From Spyradosoma sp004558035 (GTDB taxonomy: Bacteria > Verrucomicrobiota > Verrucomicrobiia > Opitutales > UBA953), in the NCBI RefSeq assembly GCF_050314555.1, contig NZ_JBNPNH010000001.1, positions 248,001 through 312,000 of the forward strand: DNA of 64,000 bases. Direction: 5' to 3'. The stretch's first letter is position 1. Each line of letters starts with the position of its first letter. The position numbers and the translations under genes were made by a program. Of this stretch, positions 35,973 through 45,077 are shown piece by piece. Below the pieces are notes generated by a model, which ran no database searches, had not been told where the DNA came from, and saw nothing but the letters and a program-made list of their open reading frames with translations.

Positions 35973-37133
35973 TCACTTCGCCGTCAGCAGCGTTTTCGGC
36001 GGATTCAGATAAACCTTGTCGGCGTTTTCGATACACTTTGCCGCCGCCGCTTCAATTTTATCCAAATACTTCTCCGCCTGAGTCACCACTTCTTTCACCG
36101 CCCGACCGCGGGGGGATTTTTTATCCAGCGCGTTTAACTCGCTTTCCATCCCCGTTTTGAACAGGTTACAGGAGGCTGTAACGGCCTCAAAATACCGTTT
36201 ATAGGCAAAGTTTAACACCCGTTCCGGTTCGGTAGCCTGCCGTGCTTGATCCAACGATACCACATTCAGCCCCAAAAGTTTAGGAGTCGGATGGCCGTAA
36301 CAATCGGCATCAGGTGCTATCCTTGCCTTCGGCACAAACGCTCGCGGATTGTAAAGCGGGGTCCCCAGGGTGTTTTGCAGGCGATAGGTGACCTCATCCC
36401 CCCCCCCCGCAAAATACTCTTTTACCTGTTCGGGTGACCGCGCAATATCCTTTTTACGCGTTTCATACATCTTTTGGGGCTGCACCAAACTTAACGGCCA
36501 CATATACATGCCGATATACTCGCCCCGTTTCACCCGCTTCATATCCAAACGTGGGACGGGCGACGCCCCCAGGTAATGGATGTTGCGGTTCACCACTTCG
36601 GTGAACGCTTTGACATACGCCAAATCATCCCCCTTTAACGACCGCAATGTGGCGTTAGAGGGCGCCACATAGGGGCGCTTTGTTTTGGGGTTCACGGCCG
36701 GCGTCTCCATCGGTTCATCCACAAATTTCGTCGCTTTTAATTCAAAAATATCAACAAATAATCCCGCTCTGTTATCAAAAGAAAGATTAATCATATTTGT
36801 TCCAACAAATCTACCCACTCCCCGTTTATCAACAACAAATGTGTTGACATCTCCCTCAAAGATCTGATACATGTCCTTATTATGCTCAATTAAATCCTTG
36901 AATACTTGCGGCAAGGCTTGGAACTGTGGCTCCTTTTGTATCCGTTTCCACATGGTTTCGGCATCTTCCGGAGACAGGGGATGACGATTTTTATATGTTT
37001 TTTCTTTCCAATTGACCGTTTCCCAGTCTACCTCGGCGGGTTGGTTTATTGAGCTCGTTTCCGCATGCGCTTCCACCAAAAAATGAACGAACGGCAAGGC
37101 GAACAAAACAAAGATTAGAAGAGATTTTTTCAT
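35973..37133 (-). CDS. Low-GC secreted protein of unknown function with an 11-G tract
   Basis: 386 residues from the ATG at 37133. It has a clear signal peptide (MKKSLLIFVLFALPFVHFLVEAHA). The mature protein is unrecognised, Lys-rich and probably helical at its C-terminus (YLDKIEAAAAKCIENADKVYL). Base composition is much lower in GC than its neighbours, codons use A/T third positions, and the iterated GGGAACG word is absent throughout, so it looks transferred. A run of 11 G on the coding strand (36398-36408) encodes Gly-Gly-Gly near residue 243 and could slip to give frameshifts. Similar repeats flank the gene in opposite orientation. Confidence 0.75.
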   Translation of the reverse strand: MKKSLLIFVLFALPFVHFLVEAHAETSSINQPAEVDWETVNWKEKTYKNRHPLSPEDAETMWKRIQKEPQFQALPQVFKDLIEHNKDMYQIFEGDVNTFVVDKRGVGRFVGTNMINLSFDNRAGLFVDIFELKATKFVDEPMETPAVNPKTKRPYVAPSNATLRSLKGDDLAYVKAFTEVVNRNIHYLGASPVPRLDMKRVKRGEYIGMYMWPLSLVQPQKMYETRKKDIARSPEQVKEYFAGGGDEVTYRLQNTLGTPLYNPRAFVPKARIAPDADCYGHPTPKLLGLNVVSLDQARQATEPERVLNFAYKRYFEAVTASCNLFKTGMESELNALDKKSPRGRAVKEVVTQAEKYLDKIEAAAAKCIENADKVYLNPPKTLLTAK

Positions 37134-37432
37134 GGAGGTTTTTCGTTTGTAGGATTTCGAAAATCGGGCCGGCGGGAACACCGCGTTCCCGCGACGAAAA
37201 CGCCCCGTTTTCGAGTTCGCGCAATTTTGCAAAAAAAAAATGCGCGTCAAGCGCGAACGCGACGACGGGCTTTTCGCGCCCGAAAACGCCTCCGAATCCG
37301 CGCCCCCGCGGCGACTTATTCACAGACGGCGCGCGACGGACGCAGGAACGCCATGCGGCGAAAATGCGTCCTCTAAAAATCGGGCGCCTCACGGACGAAG
37401 GCAGGAATGCCTTCGCCCCCAAAGGCGGCGTT

Positions 37433-37690
37433 CCCGCGGAGCTCCGTTTCCCTGCTCCTCCGTTCCTCTGTGTCAAAAGAAGAGCTTAAAGGTTAAAGCT
37501 TAAAGGGGAAGTTTGTGCGGGCGGATTTCGCGGGCAAGCGGGACACTTACCCTCCCGTAAAATTCGCGTTCATTCGCGGTTTCAAAAAATCTGCGCCAAT
37601 ACGCGTCGTCTGCGGGAAAAAATTGTGAAAAGAGGATTTCAAAAAGCGACAGGAATGTCGCTTCCCCCCTTTTGACTTCGCGGTCTTTCT
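37433..37690. repeat. Composite repeat island on the other side of the low-GC gene
   Basis: 37433-37520 (ccgcggagctc, ctccgttcctctgtgt, heptamers agcttaa/aggttaa, aagtttgtgcg) matches 51410-51502 in the same order. 37580-37690 is a reverse-complement relative of 35640-35891, including the gcgacaggaatgtcgc hairpin. A second small hairpin with the same GGAA loop (gaaggcaggaatgccttc) lies near 37397. I see no gene in 37134-37831. Confidence 0.75.
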
Positions 37691-37764
37691 TCGCGTTCTT
37701 TGCGTTTGAAAAGATTTCCGCGGGCGGATTTCGGCGACGCGGTGGGGGCGCCGCATTCCCGAAA

Positions 37765-37804
37765 CAAAAAGGCCGGAGGGGGAAAATTTCCGCCCTCCGA
37801 CCTT
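37765..37804 (-). terminator. Terminator of fhs
   Basis: On the minus strand the arms aaggtcggaggg and ccctccggcctt surround a 12-nt loop, and TTTTTG follows. It lies 28 bp after the fhs stop. Confidence 0.85.
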
Positions 37805-37831
37805 CAAGCGTTTCGGGTTTCGAACGTCGCG

Positions 37832-39463
37832 TCACACGCCGAGCATGCCGGTGATGTTGCCGGCGGCGTCGAGGTCGATCGTTTCCGCGCAGGGCGCCTT
37901 CGGCAGCGCCGGCATGCGCATGATGTCGCCCGTGAGCGCGACGAGGAAGCCCGCGCCCGCGGCGATTTCGAAATCGCGCACGGTGATCTTGAAGCCGCGC
38001 GGGCGGCCGAGCTTGGCGGGATCGTCCGAGAGCGAATTCTGCGTCTTCGCCATGCAGATCATCATCTTGTCTCCGCCCGCGAGCGTGAGCGCGTCGAGCT
38101 TCTTCAGCGCCTTCGGGAGAATGACGACGCCGTCCGCGCCGTAGATTTCCTTCGCGATGATCTCGAGCTTCCGCGCGACGGGAACGTCGAGCGGGTAAAG
38201 CGGCGCGAACGCCGGCGAAGGCTTTTCGCAGGCTTCGCAGACGAGCTTCGCCAGCTCCGTGCAGCCCGCGCCGCCTTCGGCGAACGAGCCCGCGTAGGCG
38301 GCGGGAACGCCCTGCGAGGCGCAGAACTTTTCCACCGCGGCGAATTCCTCCGCCGTGTCCGTCGGGAATTTGTTGAGCGCGACGACGATCGGGCGGCCGA
38401 ATTTCTTGGCGGATTCGATGTGCGCGCCGAGGTTTTCGAGCCCGCGCTCGACGGCGGCGACGTCCGGCTCGGTGAGTTCCTTGAGCCCCTTGCCGCCGTG
38501 CATCTTGAGCGCGCGGATCGTCGCGACGATGACGACGGCGTCGGGCGCGATGCCCGCCGTGCGGCATTTGATGTCGAAGAATTTTTCGCCGCCGAGATCG
38601 AACGCGAAGCCCGCCTCGGTGATCGCGTAGTCCGCGTGCGTCAGCGCCATCTTCGTCGCGATGACGGAATTGCAGCCCTGCGCGATGTTGGCGAAGGGGC
38701 CGCCGTGCACGAACGCGGGAACGCCCTCGACGCTGGAGACGAGGTTGGGCTTGAGCGCCTCCTTCAAGATCGCCATCAGCGAGCCCGTCACGCCGATTTC
38801 CTCGGCGAAGACCGGCTTGTTCTCGGCGTCGAAGCCGACGACCATCCGGTTCAGGCGCGCGCGCAGGTCGTCGTAGTCTTCGGCGAGGCAGAGAATCGCC
38901 ATGATTTCAGAGGCGACCGTGATGTCGAAGCCGCTTTCGCGCGGCACGCCGTTGCCGGCGCAGCCGACGACGATATTGCGCAGCGCGCGGTCGTTCATGT
39001 CCACGACGCGCTTCCACGTGATGCGGCGCGGGTCAAGGCGCGTGTTGCGGAAGTAAAGCTTGTTGTCGATCGCCGCCGCGAGCAGGTTGTGCGCAGACGT
39101 GATCGCGTGAAAGTCGCCCGTGAACTGCAGATTGATTTCCGTCGCGGGCTGGACGGTGCTCTTGCCGCCGCCCGTCGCGCCGCCCTTGCGGCCGAAGACG
39201 GGCCCCATCGAGGGCTGGCGCAGCGCGAGCGCGACGCTCTTGCCGATGAGCTTCATGCCCTGAGCGAGACCGATGGACGTCGTCGTCTTGCCTTCGCCCG
39301 CCGGCGTCGGCGTGATCGCGGAGACGAGGATGAGCTTGCCGCGCTTCGTGCCGCGCTTGAGCTCGTCGAGCGAGATTTTTCCCTTGTCGCGGCCGTAAGG
39401 CTCGACCGCGTCGGCGGGGATGCCGAGTTGCTGTGCGAGTGAAAAAATCGGAAGGTTTTCCAT
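37832..39463 (-). CDS. fhs: Formate--tetrahydrofolate ligase
   Basis: 543 residues from the ATG at 39463. It makes 10-formyltetrahydrofolate from formate, ATP and tetrahydrofolate. The ATP site is TPTPAGEGKTTTSIGLAQGM. The family signatures GPVFGRKGGATGGGKSTVQP, FTGDFHAITSAHNLLAAAIDN and NIAQGCNSVIATKMAL are present. The product feeds purine synthesis (purF pathway) and Met-tRNA formylation (fmt), both represented here. Fhs can also serve acetogenic or reductive C1 routes, but no such genes accompany it. It has its own terminator and is monocistronic. Confidence 0.97.
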   Translation of the reverse strand: MENLPIFSLAQQLGIPADAVEPYGRDKGKISLDELKRGTKRGKLILVSAITPTPAGEGKTTTSIGLAQGMKLIGKSVALALRQPSMGPVFGRKGGATGGGKSTVQPATEINLQFTGDFHAITSAHNLLAAAIDNKLYFRNTRLDPRRITWKRVVDMNDRALRNIVVGCAGNGVPRESGFDITVASEIMAILCLAEDYDDLRARLNRMVVGFDAENKPVFAEEIGVTGSLMAILKEALKPNLVSSVEGVPAFVHGGPFANIAQGCNSVIATKMALTHADYAITEAGFAFDLGGEKFFDIKCRTAGIAPDAVVIVATIRALKMHGGKGLKELTEPDVAAVERGLENLGAHIESAKKFGRPIVVALNKFPTDTAEEFAAVEKFCASQGVPAAYAGSFAEGGAGCTELAKLVCEACEKPSPAFAPLYPLDVPVARKLEIIAKEIYGADGVVILPKALKKLDALTLAGGDKMMICMAKTQNSLSDDPAKLGRPRGFKITVRDFEIAAGAGFLVALTGDIMRMPALPKAPCAETIDLDAAGNITGMLGV

Positions 39464-39563
39464 AAGTGCCGGCGAGCATAGAAACGGAGCGGCGGGAACG
39501 CAAGCGACGATTCGCCGAAACAGATTTTTTCGCGCCCGCGAAGCGCGAGCACGATTTTTTCTG

Positions 39564-39592
39564 TTGACGAGCTCGCGCTTCCGTGGTTCAAT
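39564..39592 (+). promoter_or_regulatory. Sigma-70-type promoter of tRNA-Ala
   Basis: TTGACG (39564), a 17-bp spacer and TTCAAT (39587) lie 20 bp before the tRNA. The tRNA-His promoter has the same architecture (TTGACG-17-CTTAAT), which supports both calls. Confidence 0.7.
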
Positions 39593-39612
39593 GGTTTTCA
39601 CATTTCTTTTTT

Positions 39613-39688
39613 GGGGGTGTAGCTCAATTGGTAGAGCGTCTGCATGGCATGCAGAAGGTCGTCGGTTCGATTCCGATCATCTCCACCA
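39613..39688 (+). tRNA. tRNA-Ala (anticodon GGC), CCA encoded
   Basis: The acceptor stem is GGGGGTG/CATCTCC with two G-U pairs. The D-arm reads AGCTCAATTGGTAGAGC. The anticodon stem TCTGC/GCAGA holds the loop ATGGCAT with anticodon GGC. The T-loop is TTCGATT. Discriminator A and genomic CCA end the gene. Confidence 0.95.
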
Positions 39689-39704
39689 TTTTCCTTCCCG
39701 AATC

Positions 39705-39744
39705 GCCCGCAATCCCGCATAAACAAAGGGATTGCGGGCTTTTT
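39705..39744 (+). terminator. Terminator of tRNA-Ala
   Basis: The 12-bp stem gcccgcaatccc/gggattgcgggc is followed by TTTTT, starting 16 bp after the tRNA. Confidence 0.9.
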
Positions 39745-39794
39745 CGCGTCTTTCCGCCCTACGCGAAAATGCCCGCGCGGGAACGCCGGGGCGG

Positions 39795-42700
39795 CTACGC
39801 GTCGTCGCGGGCGAGCTCGTCGCGGGCGTTCTTGATCATGAAGTGGAGGCGGTTGAGGACGTTCGCCTCGGAGGTGCCCGAATCGAAGTCGAGGAAGAGC
39901 AGGTTCATCTTCGGGTAGAGGCGCTTCACGCGCTTTTCGACGCCTTTCGCCACGATGTGGTTCGCGATGCAGCCGAAGGGCTGCAGCGAGACGGCGTTGT
40001 TCACGCCGTGCTCCGCGAACGAGGCGAACTCCGCGGGAATGAGCCAGCCTTCGCCGAACTGCGCCGCGAGGTTCACGATCGCGCCGCCCTTCTTCGCCTT
40101 TTCCTCAATGCTCCCGAAGGGCCGGTAGCGGCGGAACGCGCGGCACGCCCAGTCCGCCTTCGCGATCGCGGAGCGCGCGATCATCGAGAACGCGAGCGTG
40201 AAGCCCCAGGTGCGCAGCGAGCGGTGCGCGAGGTTGAGCTTCACGTTGATCTTGTTGTTCACGATGTCCTGAATCATGAAGTCCGTGACGTTCGGAATGA
40301 TCGGCTCCACGCCGTTTTCGACGAGCCACGACACGACGTTCTTGTGCGAGAACGAATTGTATTTGACGAAGATCTCGCCGACGATGCCGATCGCGGGAAC
40401 GCGTTCCGCGCGCACGGGAACGGCGTCGAACTCCTCCGCCGCGCGGCGCAGCAGGCGGAACATCTCGCTCACGCGGTTCCAGCGCACGCAGGGAATGAGC
40501 GCCGCCATGTAGCTGTCGCGCAGCTTCGCCGCCGTTCCCGCGACCTGTTCGCGCACGACGGTCGAGTAGTACATCTGCGAAATGCAGTCGCCGAAGACGA
40601 TCGCGGAGACGGCGCGCTTGGCGATCTTCGACAGCGAGAAGCGCATGCCCGGCTGGTCGTTGATCGGCGAAGTGCCCACGCCGAGCGCGACGACGGGAAC
40701 GTCGCCGTAGCCCGCGTTCGCGAGCGCCTTCTTGATGAGCGTGAGGTAGTTCGTCGCGCGGCACTGCCCGCCCGTCTGCGAAATGCCGACGGCGACTTCG
40801 TCGCGGTCGTATTTTCCGGAATCGAGCGCCTTGACGATGTCGCCCACGCACAGCGTCGCCGGATAGCAGATTTCGTTGTTGGAATGCTTCAGCCCGTATT
40901 CGACGGTCTGCTCGTCGCTCGGCGGGAGCATGACCGCCTTGTAGCCGCAGGATTCGAGCGCGGGCTTGATGATCGGCGAAAGGTAGCCGGAAATGAACGG
41001 GTAGAGAATGGTGCGGCGGCGGTCCTCGTCGCGGAAGACGGCGGTGTGCTTCGGCGGCGTCCGGCGCGCGCGCGTTCCCGCGAGCCCGCTCTTGAACTTG
41101 AGGCTCTCGATCAGCGAGCGCAGGCGCAGCTTGAGCGAGCCGACGTTGTTCACGTCGTCGATCTTCAGGATCGTGATGTTCTTCCCGCCGCGGCGGAGAA
41201 TGTCCGAGACCTCGTCGATGATGAACGCGTCGGGCCCGCAGCCGAACGACGTCATCTGCACGTAGTGCACGGAGGCGTCCGCCTCGGCGACGAAGCGCGC
41301 CGCCTTGAGGATGCGCGTGACGTAGGTCCACTGCAGCACGCCGTTGATGCCGTCGAGCGCGTCGTCGTCGGAAAAGCGCACGACGTCCTCGGTGACGACG
41401 TCCGCGCCGAAGTCCGCCGCCATGTCGGAGATCTTGTGCTGCACGAGCGGGTCCGTGTGGTACGGGCGCCCGGCGAGCAGCAGCGTCATGCGGCCGTTCT
41501 TCCGCGCGTTCTCGAGAATGCTCTTCGCCTTGTCGCAGAGCTCGTGCGTGAATTTGCGCTGCGCGTTGAGCGCGACGGAGAACGCCGGCTCGAAGACGTG
41601 CTTCGGCACGCCGAGCCCGTGCAGGTATTTGTAGCAGGCGCGGCGGAGCAGCTTTTCGTCGGAAAACGTGACGACGGGCGAATCCAGCGGCACGCCGTAT
41701 TTTTCGCGCGTCTCCATCGCGGAGGCGATGACCTGCGAATAGCTCGAAACGATCGGGCAGTTGAAGCTGCCGTTCGCCTCCTTGTCCTCCATGCGTTCCC
41801 GCACGACGTAGGGCATGAAGATGCGCTCGACCTTGCGGTTCACGAGGTCGAGCACGTGCCCGTGCGTCAGCTTCGCGGGGAAGCAGATGTTGTCGGACAT
41901 CACGGAATGCAGCCCCTTTTCGTAAAGCGGCATCGTCGAAGTCGCCGAGAGCACGACGTCGAATCCGCACTCGGTCAGCAGCGCGTTCCAGAACGGGAAG
42001 TTCTCGAACGCGTTGAGCGCGCGCGGAATCCCGATCCGGCGCTTCGGCGTTCCCGCGGGAACGGTTTTTTCGGAAGACGCGGCGCGCTCCGCGGGAACGG
42101 CGCAGCGGCGGAAGATGCGCGAATACTTGAACGCGTACATGTTCTCGCCCTTGCGGAAGTCGCCGCCCTTGTTCGTGAAGATCTTCTCGCACTTGTTCCC
42201 GGAATAATACGTGTTCCCGTTGTCGAAAAGGAACTCGCGCACCTGACAGCGGTTCGTGCAGCCCGGGCACGTGAGCTGCTTTTCCTTGTAGGCGTTGTGA
42301 CGGGCGAGGCGTTCGAGCGGCGTTCCCGCGGCGTCCGCGCCCTCCGTCGCCGCCGCCGAAGCGGACTTCGCGAAATGCTCCGACGCGACGAGCGCGCAGC
42401 CGTAGGCGCCCATCAGCTCGGGCATGTTCGTGAAGACGACGGATTTTCCCGTCAGAATCTCGAACGCGCGCACGACCGAGAGATTGCGGAACGTACCGCC
42501 CTGCACGACGATATTGTCGCCGAGCTCGGAGACGTCGCGGATCTTCAGCACCTTGTGCAGGCAGTTCTTGACGATGGAGAAGCTCAGCCCCGCCGCGATG
42601 TCGGGAACGCCCGCGCCCTCGCGCAGGCACTGCTTGACCTTCGAGTTCATGAACACCGTGCAGCGCGTGCCCAGATCGCACGGCGCCTCGGAGAAGCACG

Positions 42701-44174
42701 CCATGCGCGCGAACTCCGCCACGGGATGCTTCAGCGACGCCGCGAACGCCTCCACGAACGAGCCGCAGCCCGACGAGCACGCCTCGTTGATTTCGAGCCG
42801 GTTGATCGCCTGGTTCTCCACGAAGATCGCCTTCATGTCCTGCCCGCCGATGTCGAGAATGAACGAGACGTCCGGCCTGAACTTGCGCGACGCGCGGTAG
42901 TGCGCGATCGTCTCGACGACGCCCTCGTCCAGATTGAACGCGGACTTCACGAGGTCTTCGCCGTAGCCCGTGACGCAGCTGCGCGCGATGCGGATGCGCG
43001 TTCCCGCCGCGCGGCACTGCGCGAGCAGCGCGTTCAGCCCTTCCTCGACGGTGCCGAGCGCGTCGCCCTGCGATTTCTTGTAGAAGCGGTAGAGCACGCG
43101 TTCCCGCGAGTCGGTGACGACGATCTTCGTCGTCGTCGAGCCCGAGTCGATGCCGAGAAAGCACGGCGAGCCGTCGTGCTCCGCGAGCGGGATTTCCGGA
43201 ATCACGCCGCCGCGCTTCGCGGCGAACCACGCGTCGAAATCCGCCTCGTCGCGGAACAGTCGCGGGAGCGCTCCCGCGCGCGGCGCGCGGCCGACGGCGT
43301 TCTTCTGCGCCGCGACGAGCGCCGGCATTTCCGAAAGCCGCGGGAACGCCTTCGCCGAGTCCTTTTCGCCCGCGCGCCGCGCCGCGTCCGCGCACGCCGT
43401 GAGCGCGCAGCCCCACGCGGGAACGATCGCCGCGTTTTCGCAGACGACGCAGTCCTCCTCGCGCAGATTCAGCTCCTCGACGAACGCCCGCCGCAGCGCG
43501 GGAATGAACGCGAACGGACCGCCGCAGAAGAACGCCTTGGGCAGAATGTCGAAACCGCGCGCGAGGTTGCCGATGCACTGCAGCGCCACCGCGTGGAAGA
43601 TCGACGCCGCGATGTCCTCGCGCGAGACGCCGCGCGCGAGCAGGTTCTGAACGTCCGTCTTGGAAAACACGCCGCAGCGCGACGCGATCGGGTGCACCGT
43701 CTTCGCCGCGAGCGCGAGGTCGGACAGCTCCGAAACGTCGCGCCCGAGCAGCGTCGCCATCTGGTCGATGAACGCGCCCGTGCCGCCCGCGCAGCTGCCG
43801 TTCATGCGAATGTCGGGCGATTTCCCCTCCTCGAAGAAAATCATCTTCGCGTCCTCGCCGCCGATGTCCACGAAGGTCCGGGTGTCCGGATATTTCGCGC
43901 GGACGACCTCCGCCGCCGCGACGACCTCCTGCACGAACGGAAAGTTCCCGCGCTCGGCGACGCCCATGCCCGCCGAGCCCGTGACGACGAGATTCACCGC
44001 TCCGTCGCCGAGCTTCGCGAGCGCGTTCCCGAATCCGATTTCGAGCGCGCCGAAAATGTCCGCGTGGTGCCGCCGATACTCGGAATGAACGACGTCGCCG
44101 TTCCCGTCGGCGAACACCAGCTTCAGCGTCGTCGAACCGACGTCCAGCCCCACATTGTAAATTTTTTCTTCCAT
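39795..44174 (-). CDS. Giant 2-hydroxyacyl-CoA dehydratase activase-like protein (two BadF ATPase domains plus DUF2229 and HgdB-like parts)
   Basis: 1459 residues. Two ASKHA ATPase domains of the BadF/HgdC type lie in tandem: GLDVGSTTLKLVFAD, VDIGGEDAKMIFF and CAGGTGAFIDQMA (residues about 5-280), then FLGIDSGSTTTKIVV, DIGGQDMKAIFV and CSSGCGSFVEAFA (about 320-600). A CPGCTNRC cysteine cluster and a DUF2229-like segment (SDNICFPAKLTHGHVLDL) follow. The C-terminal part resembles dehydratase subunits (GRPYHTDPLVQHKI, FGCGPDAFIIDEV, SQTGGQCRATNY). Family members are thought to use iron-sulfur clusters and ATP to deliver low-potential electrons. The substrate of this long single-chain form is unknown. 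The TetR gene lies 34 bp upstream. Confidence 0.88.
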   Translation of the reverse strand: MEEKIYNVGLDVGSTTLKLVFADGNGDVVHSEYRRHHADIFGALEIGFGNALAKLGDGAVNLVVTGSAGMGVAERGNFPFVQEVVAAAEVVRAKYPDTRTFVDIGGEDAKMIFFEEGKSPDIRMNGSCAGGTGAFIDQMATLLGRDVSELSDLALAAKTVHPIASRCGVFSKTDVQNLLARGVSREDIAASIFHAVALQCIGNLARGFDILPKAFFCGGPFAFIPALRRAFVEELNLREEDCVVCENAAIVPAWGCALTACADAARRAGEKDSAKAFPRLSEMPALVAAQKNAVGRAPRAGALPRLFRDEADFDAWFAAKRGGVIPEIPLAEHDGSPCFLGIDSGSTTTKIVVTDSRERVLYRFYKKSQGDALGTVEEGLNALLAQCRAAGTRIRIARSCVTGYGEDLVKSAFNLDEGVVETIAHYRASRKFRPDVSFILDIGGQDMKAIFVENQAINRLEINEACSSGCGSFVEAFAASLKHPVAEFARMACFSEAPCDLGTRCTVFMNSKVKQCLREGAGVPDIAAGLSFSIVKNCLHKVLKIRDVSELGDNIVVQGGTFRNLSVVRAFEILTGKSVVFTNMPELMGAYGCALVASEHFAKSASAAATEGADAAGTPLERLARHNAYKEKQLTCPGCTNRCQVREFLFDNGNTYYSGNKCEKIFTNKGGDFRKGENMYAFKYSRIFRRCAVPAERAASSEKTVPAGTPKRRIGIPRALNAFENFPFWNALLTECGFDVVLSATSTMPLYEKGLHSVMSDNICFPAKLTHGHVLDLVNRKVERIFMPYVVRERMEDKEANGSFNCPIVSSYSQVIASAMETREKYGVPLDSPVVTFSDEKLLRRACYKYLHGLGVPKHVFEPAFSVALNAQRKFTHELCDKAKSILENARKNGRMTLLLAGRPYHTDPLVQHKISDMAADFGADVVTEDVVRFSDDDALDGINGVLQWTYVTRILKAARFVAEADASVHYVQMTSFGCGPDAFIIDEVSDILRRGGKNITILKIDDVNNVGSLKLRLRSLIESLKFKSGLAGTRARRTPPKHTAVFRDEDRRRTILYPFISGYLSPIIKPALESCGYKAVMLPPSDEQTVEYGLKHSNNEICYPATLCVGDIVKALDSGKYDRDEVAVGISQTGGQCRATNYLTLIKKALANAGYGDVPVVALGVGTSPINDQPGMRFSLSKIAKRAVSAIVFGDCISQMYYSTVVREQVAGTAAKLRDSYMAALIPCVRWNRVSEMFRLLRRAAEEFDAVPVRAERVPAIGIVGEIFVKYNSFSHKNVVSWLVENGVEPIIPNVTDFMIQDIVNNKINVKLNLAHRSLRTWGFTLAFSMIARSAIAKADWACRAFRRYRPFGSIEEKAKKGGAIVNLAAQFGEGWLIPAEFASFAEHGVNNAVSLQPFGCIANHIVAKGVEKRVKRLYPKMNLLFLDFDSGTSEANVLNRLHFMIKNARDELARDDA

Positions 44175-44208
44175 AAGAAACGGAAATCGCCCGAAACGCG
44201 TTCCCGCG

Positions 44209-44835
44209 TCATTCCTTCACCTCGATCTTCAGCGCCAGCATCGCGTTGCGGATCACGGTCTTCTTGTGCTGCTCGAGCGTGTCGCGGTAGCGCTCCGGAT
44301 CGCGGTCCATCAGCGTCGCCTTCAGAATCGGCGAGACCAGAAACGGAAAAATGCACTGCCCGTAAAGCGAGAGGCAGAACGACTGCGCGTCGAAGTTCTT
44401 CAGCTTCTGCTTCTTCGCGAACTCGTCGAGGAGCTTCACCGCGTAGGCGATGTTCCCGTGGCGGCTCTCGACCTCAAGAAACAGCTTCGCCATGCCCTCC
44501 GGATCGCGGTAGATCTGATTGATGACGAAGTGCGGCGCCAGCGGCGTTCCCGCGAGCAGATCGACGTATTTGTTCACGAAGAGCCGCACCTTCTTCTCCG
44601 GCGTCTCGCCCCCGCGGATGATTTCGCCCAGCTGCGGCATGAACTCCTCGATGATGTCCTTGAAGATCGCCTGGAAGAGATTCTCCTTCGTGCGGAAATA
44701 ATAGTGCAGCGACGGACGGGAAATCCCCGCCTCCGCCGCGATGTCGCTCATCGAAGTCGCCTCCAGGCCCTTCGAAATGAAAACTTTTTTCGCCGCATGA
44801 AGAATCTGCGTCTCGGTCTTCGTCTTTCTGTTCAT
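44209..44835 (-). CDS. TetR family transcriptional regulator
   Basis: 208 residues from the ATG at 44835. The N-terminal helix-turn-helix reads ILHAAKKVFISKGLEATSMSDIAAEAGISRPSLHYYFRTKENLF, a textbook TetR/AcrR DNA-binding domain. The C-terminal domain is all helical and probably binds a ligand; its AcrR-like IIEEFMPQL and FVNKYVDLL helices suggest a hydrophobic or CoA-linked effector, which is inference. It is directly upstream of the giant activase gene on the same strand and probably regulates it and itself. The 242-bp gap to the divergent aminotransferase would hold the operator. Confidence 0.92.
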   Translation of the reverse strand: MNRKTKTETQILHAAKKVFISKGLEATSMSDIAAEAGISRPSLHYYFRTKENLFQAIFKDIIEEFMPQLGEIIRGGETPEKKVRLFVNKYVDLLAGTPLAPHFVINQIYRDPEGMAKLFLEVESRHGNIAYAVKLLDEFAKKQKLKNFDAQSFCLSLYGQCIFPFLVSPILKATLMDRDPERYRDTLEQHKKTVIRNAMLALKIEVKE

Positions 44836-45077
44836 GATTTTTTGAAAAAGGGCGCGTATGACAGCACTGACTGACAACACTGTCAAACTCGAAAGTCCGA
44901 TTTCGGCGGACGGGAAATCCCTCCGCCGCGACTGGGCGCGCCCATGTTTTTCTGACAGCGTCGCCGCCTCCCCTTTTCGTCTCCCGAATTCGCCCGCGCG
45001 ACCGCGACGGGGAGCAAAATGCGTTTGCGTTCCCGCGCGGGAACGGCAATGCTTTCGACTCCATTCCAAACACGAAA

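Noticed and set aside
39732..44522. A 1596-codon open frame on the plus strand opposite the activase gene
   Set aside because: It is the antisense shadow of a GC-rich gene: Arg/Glu/Asp/Val-rich with no motif, whereas the minus frame shows clear ATPase motifs.
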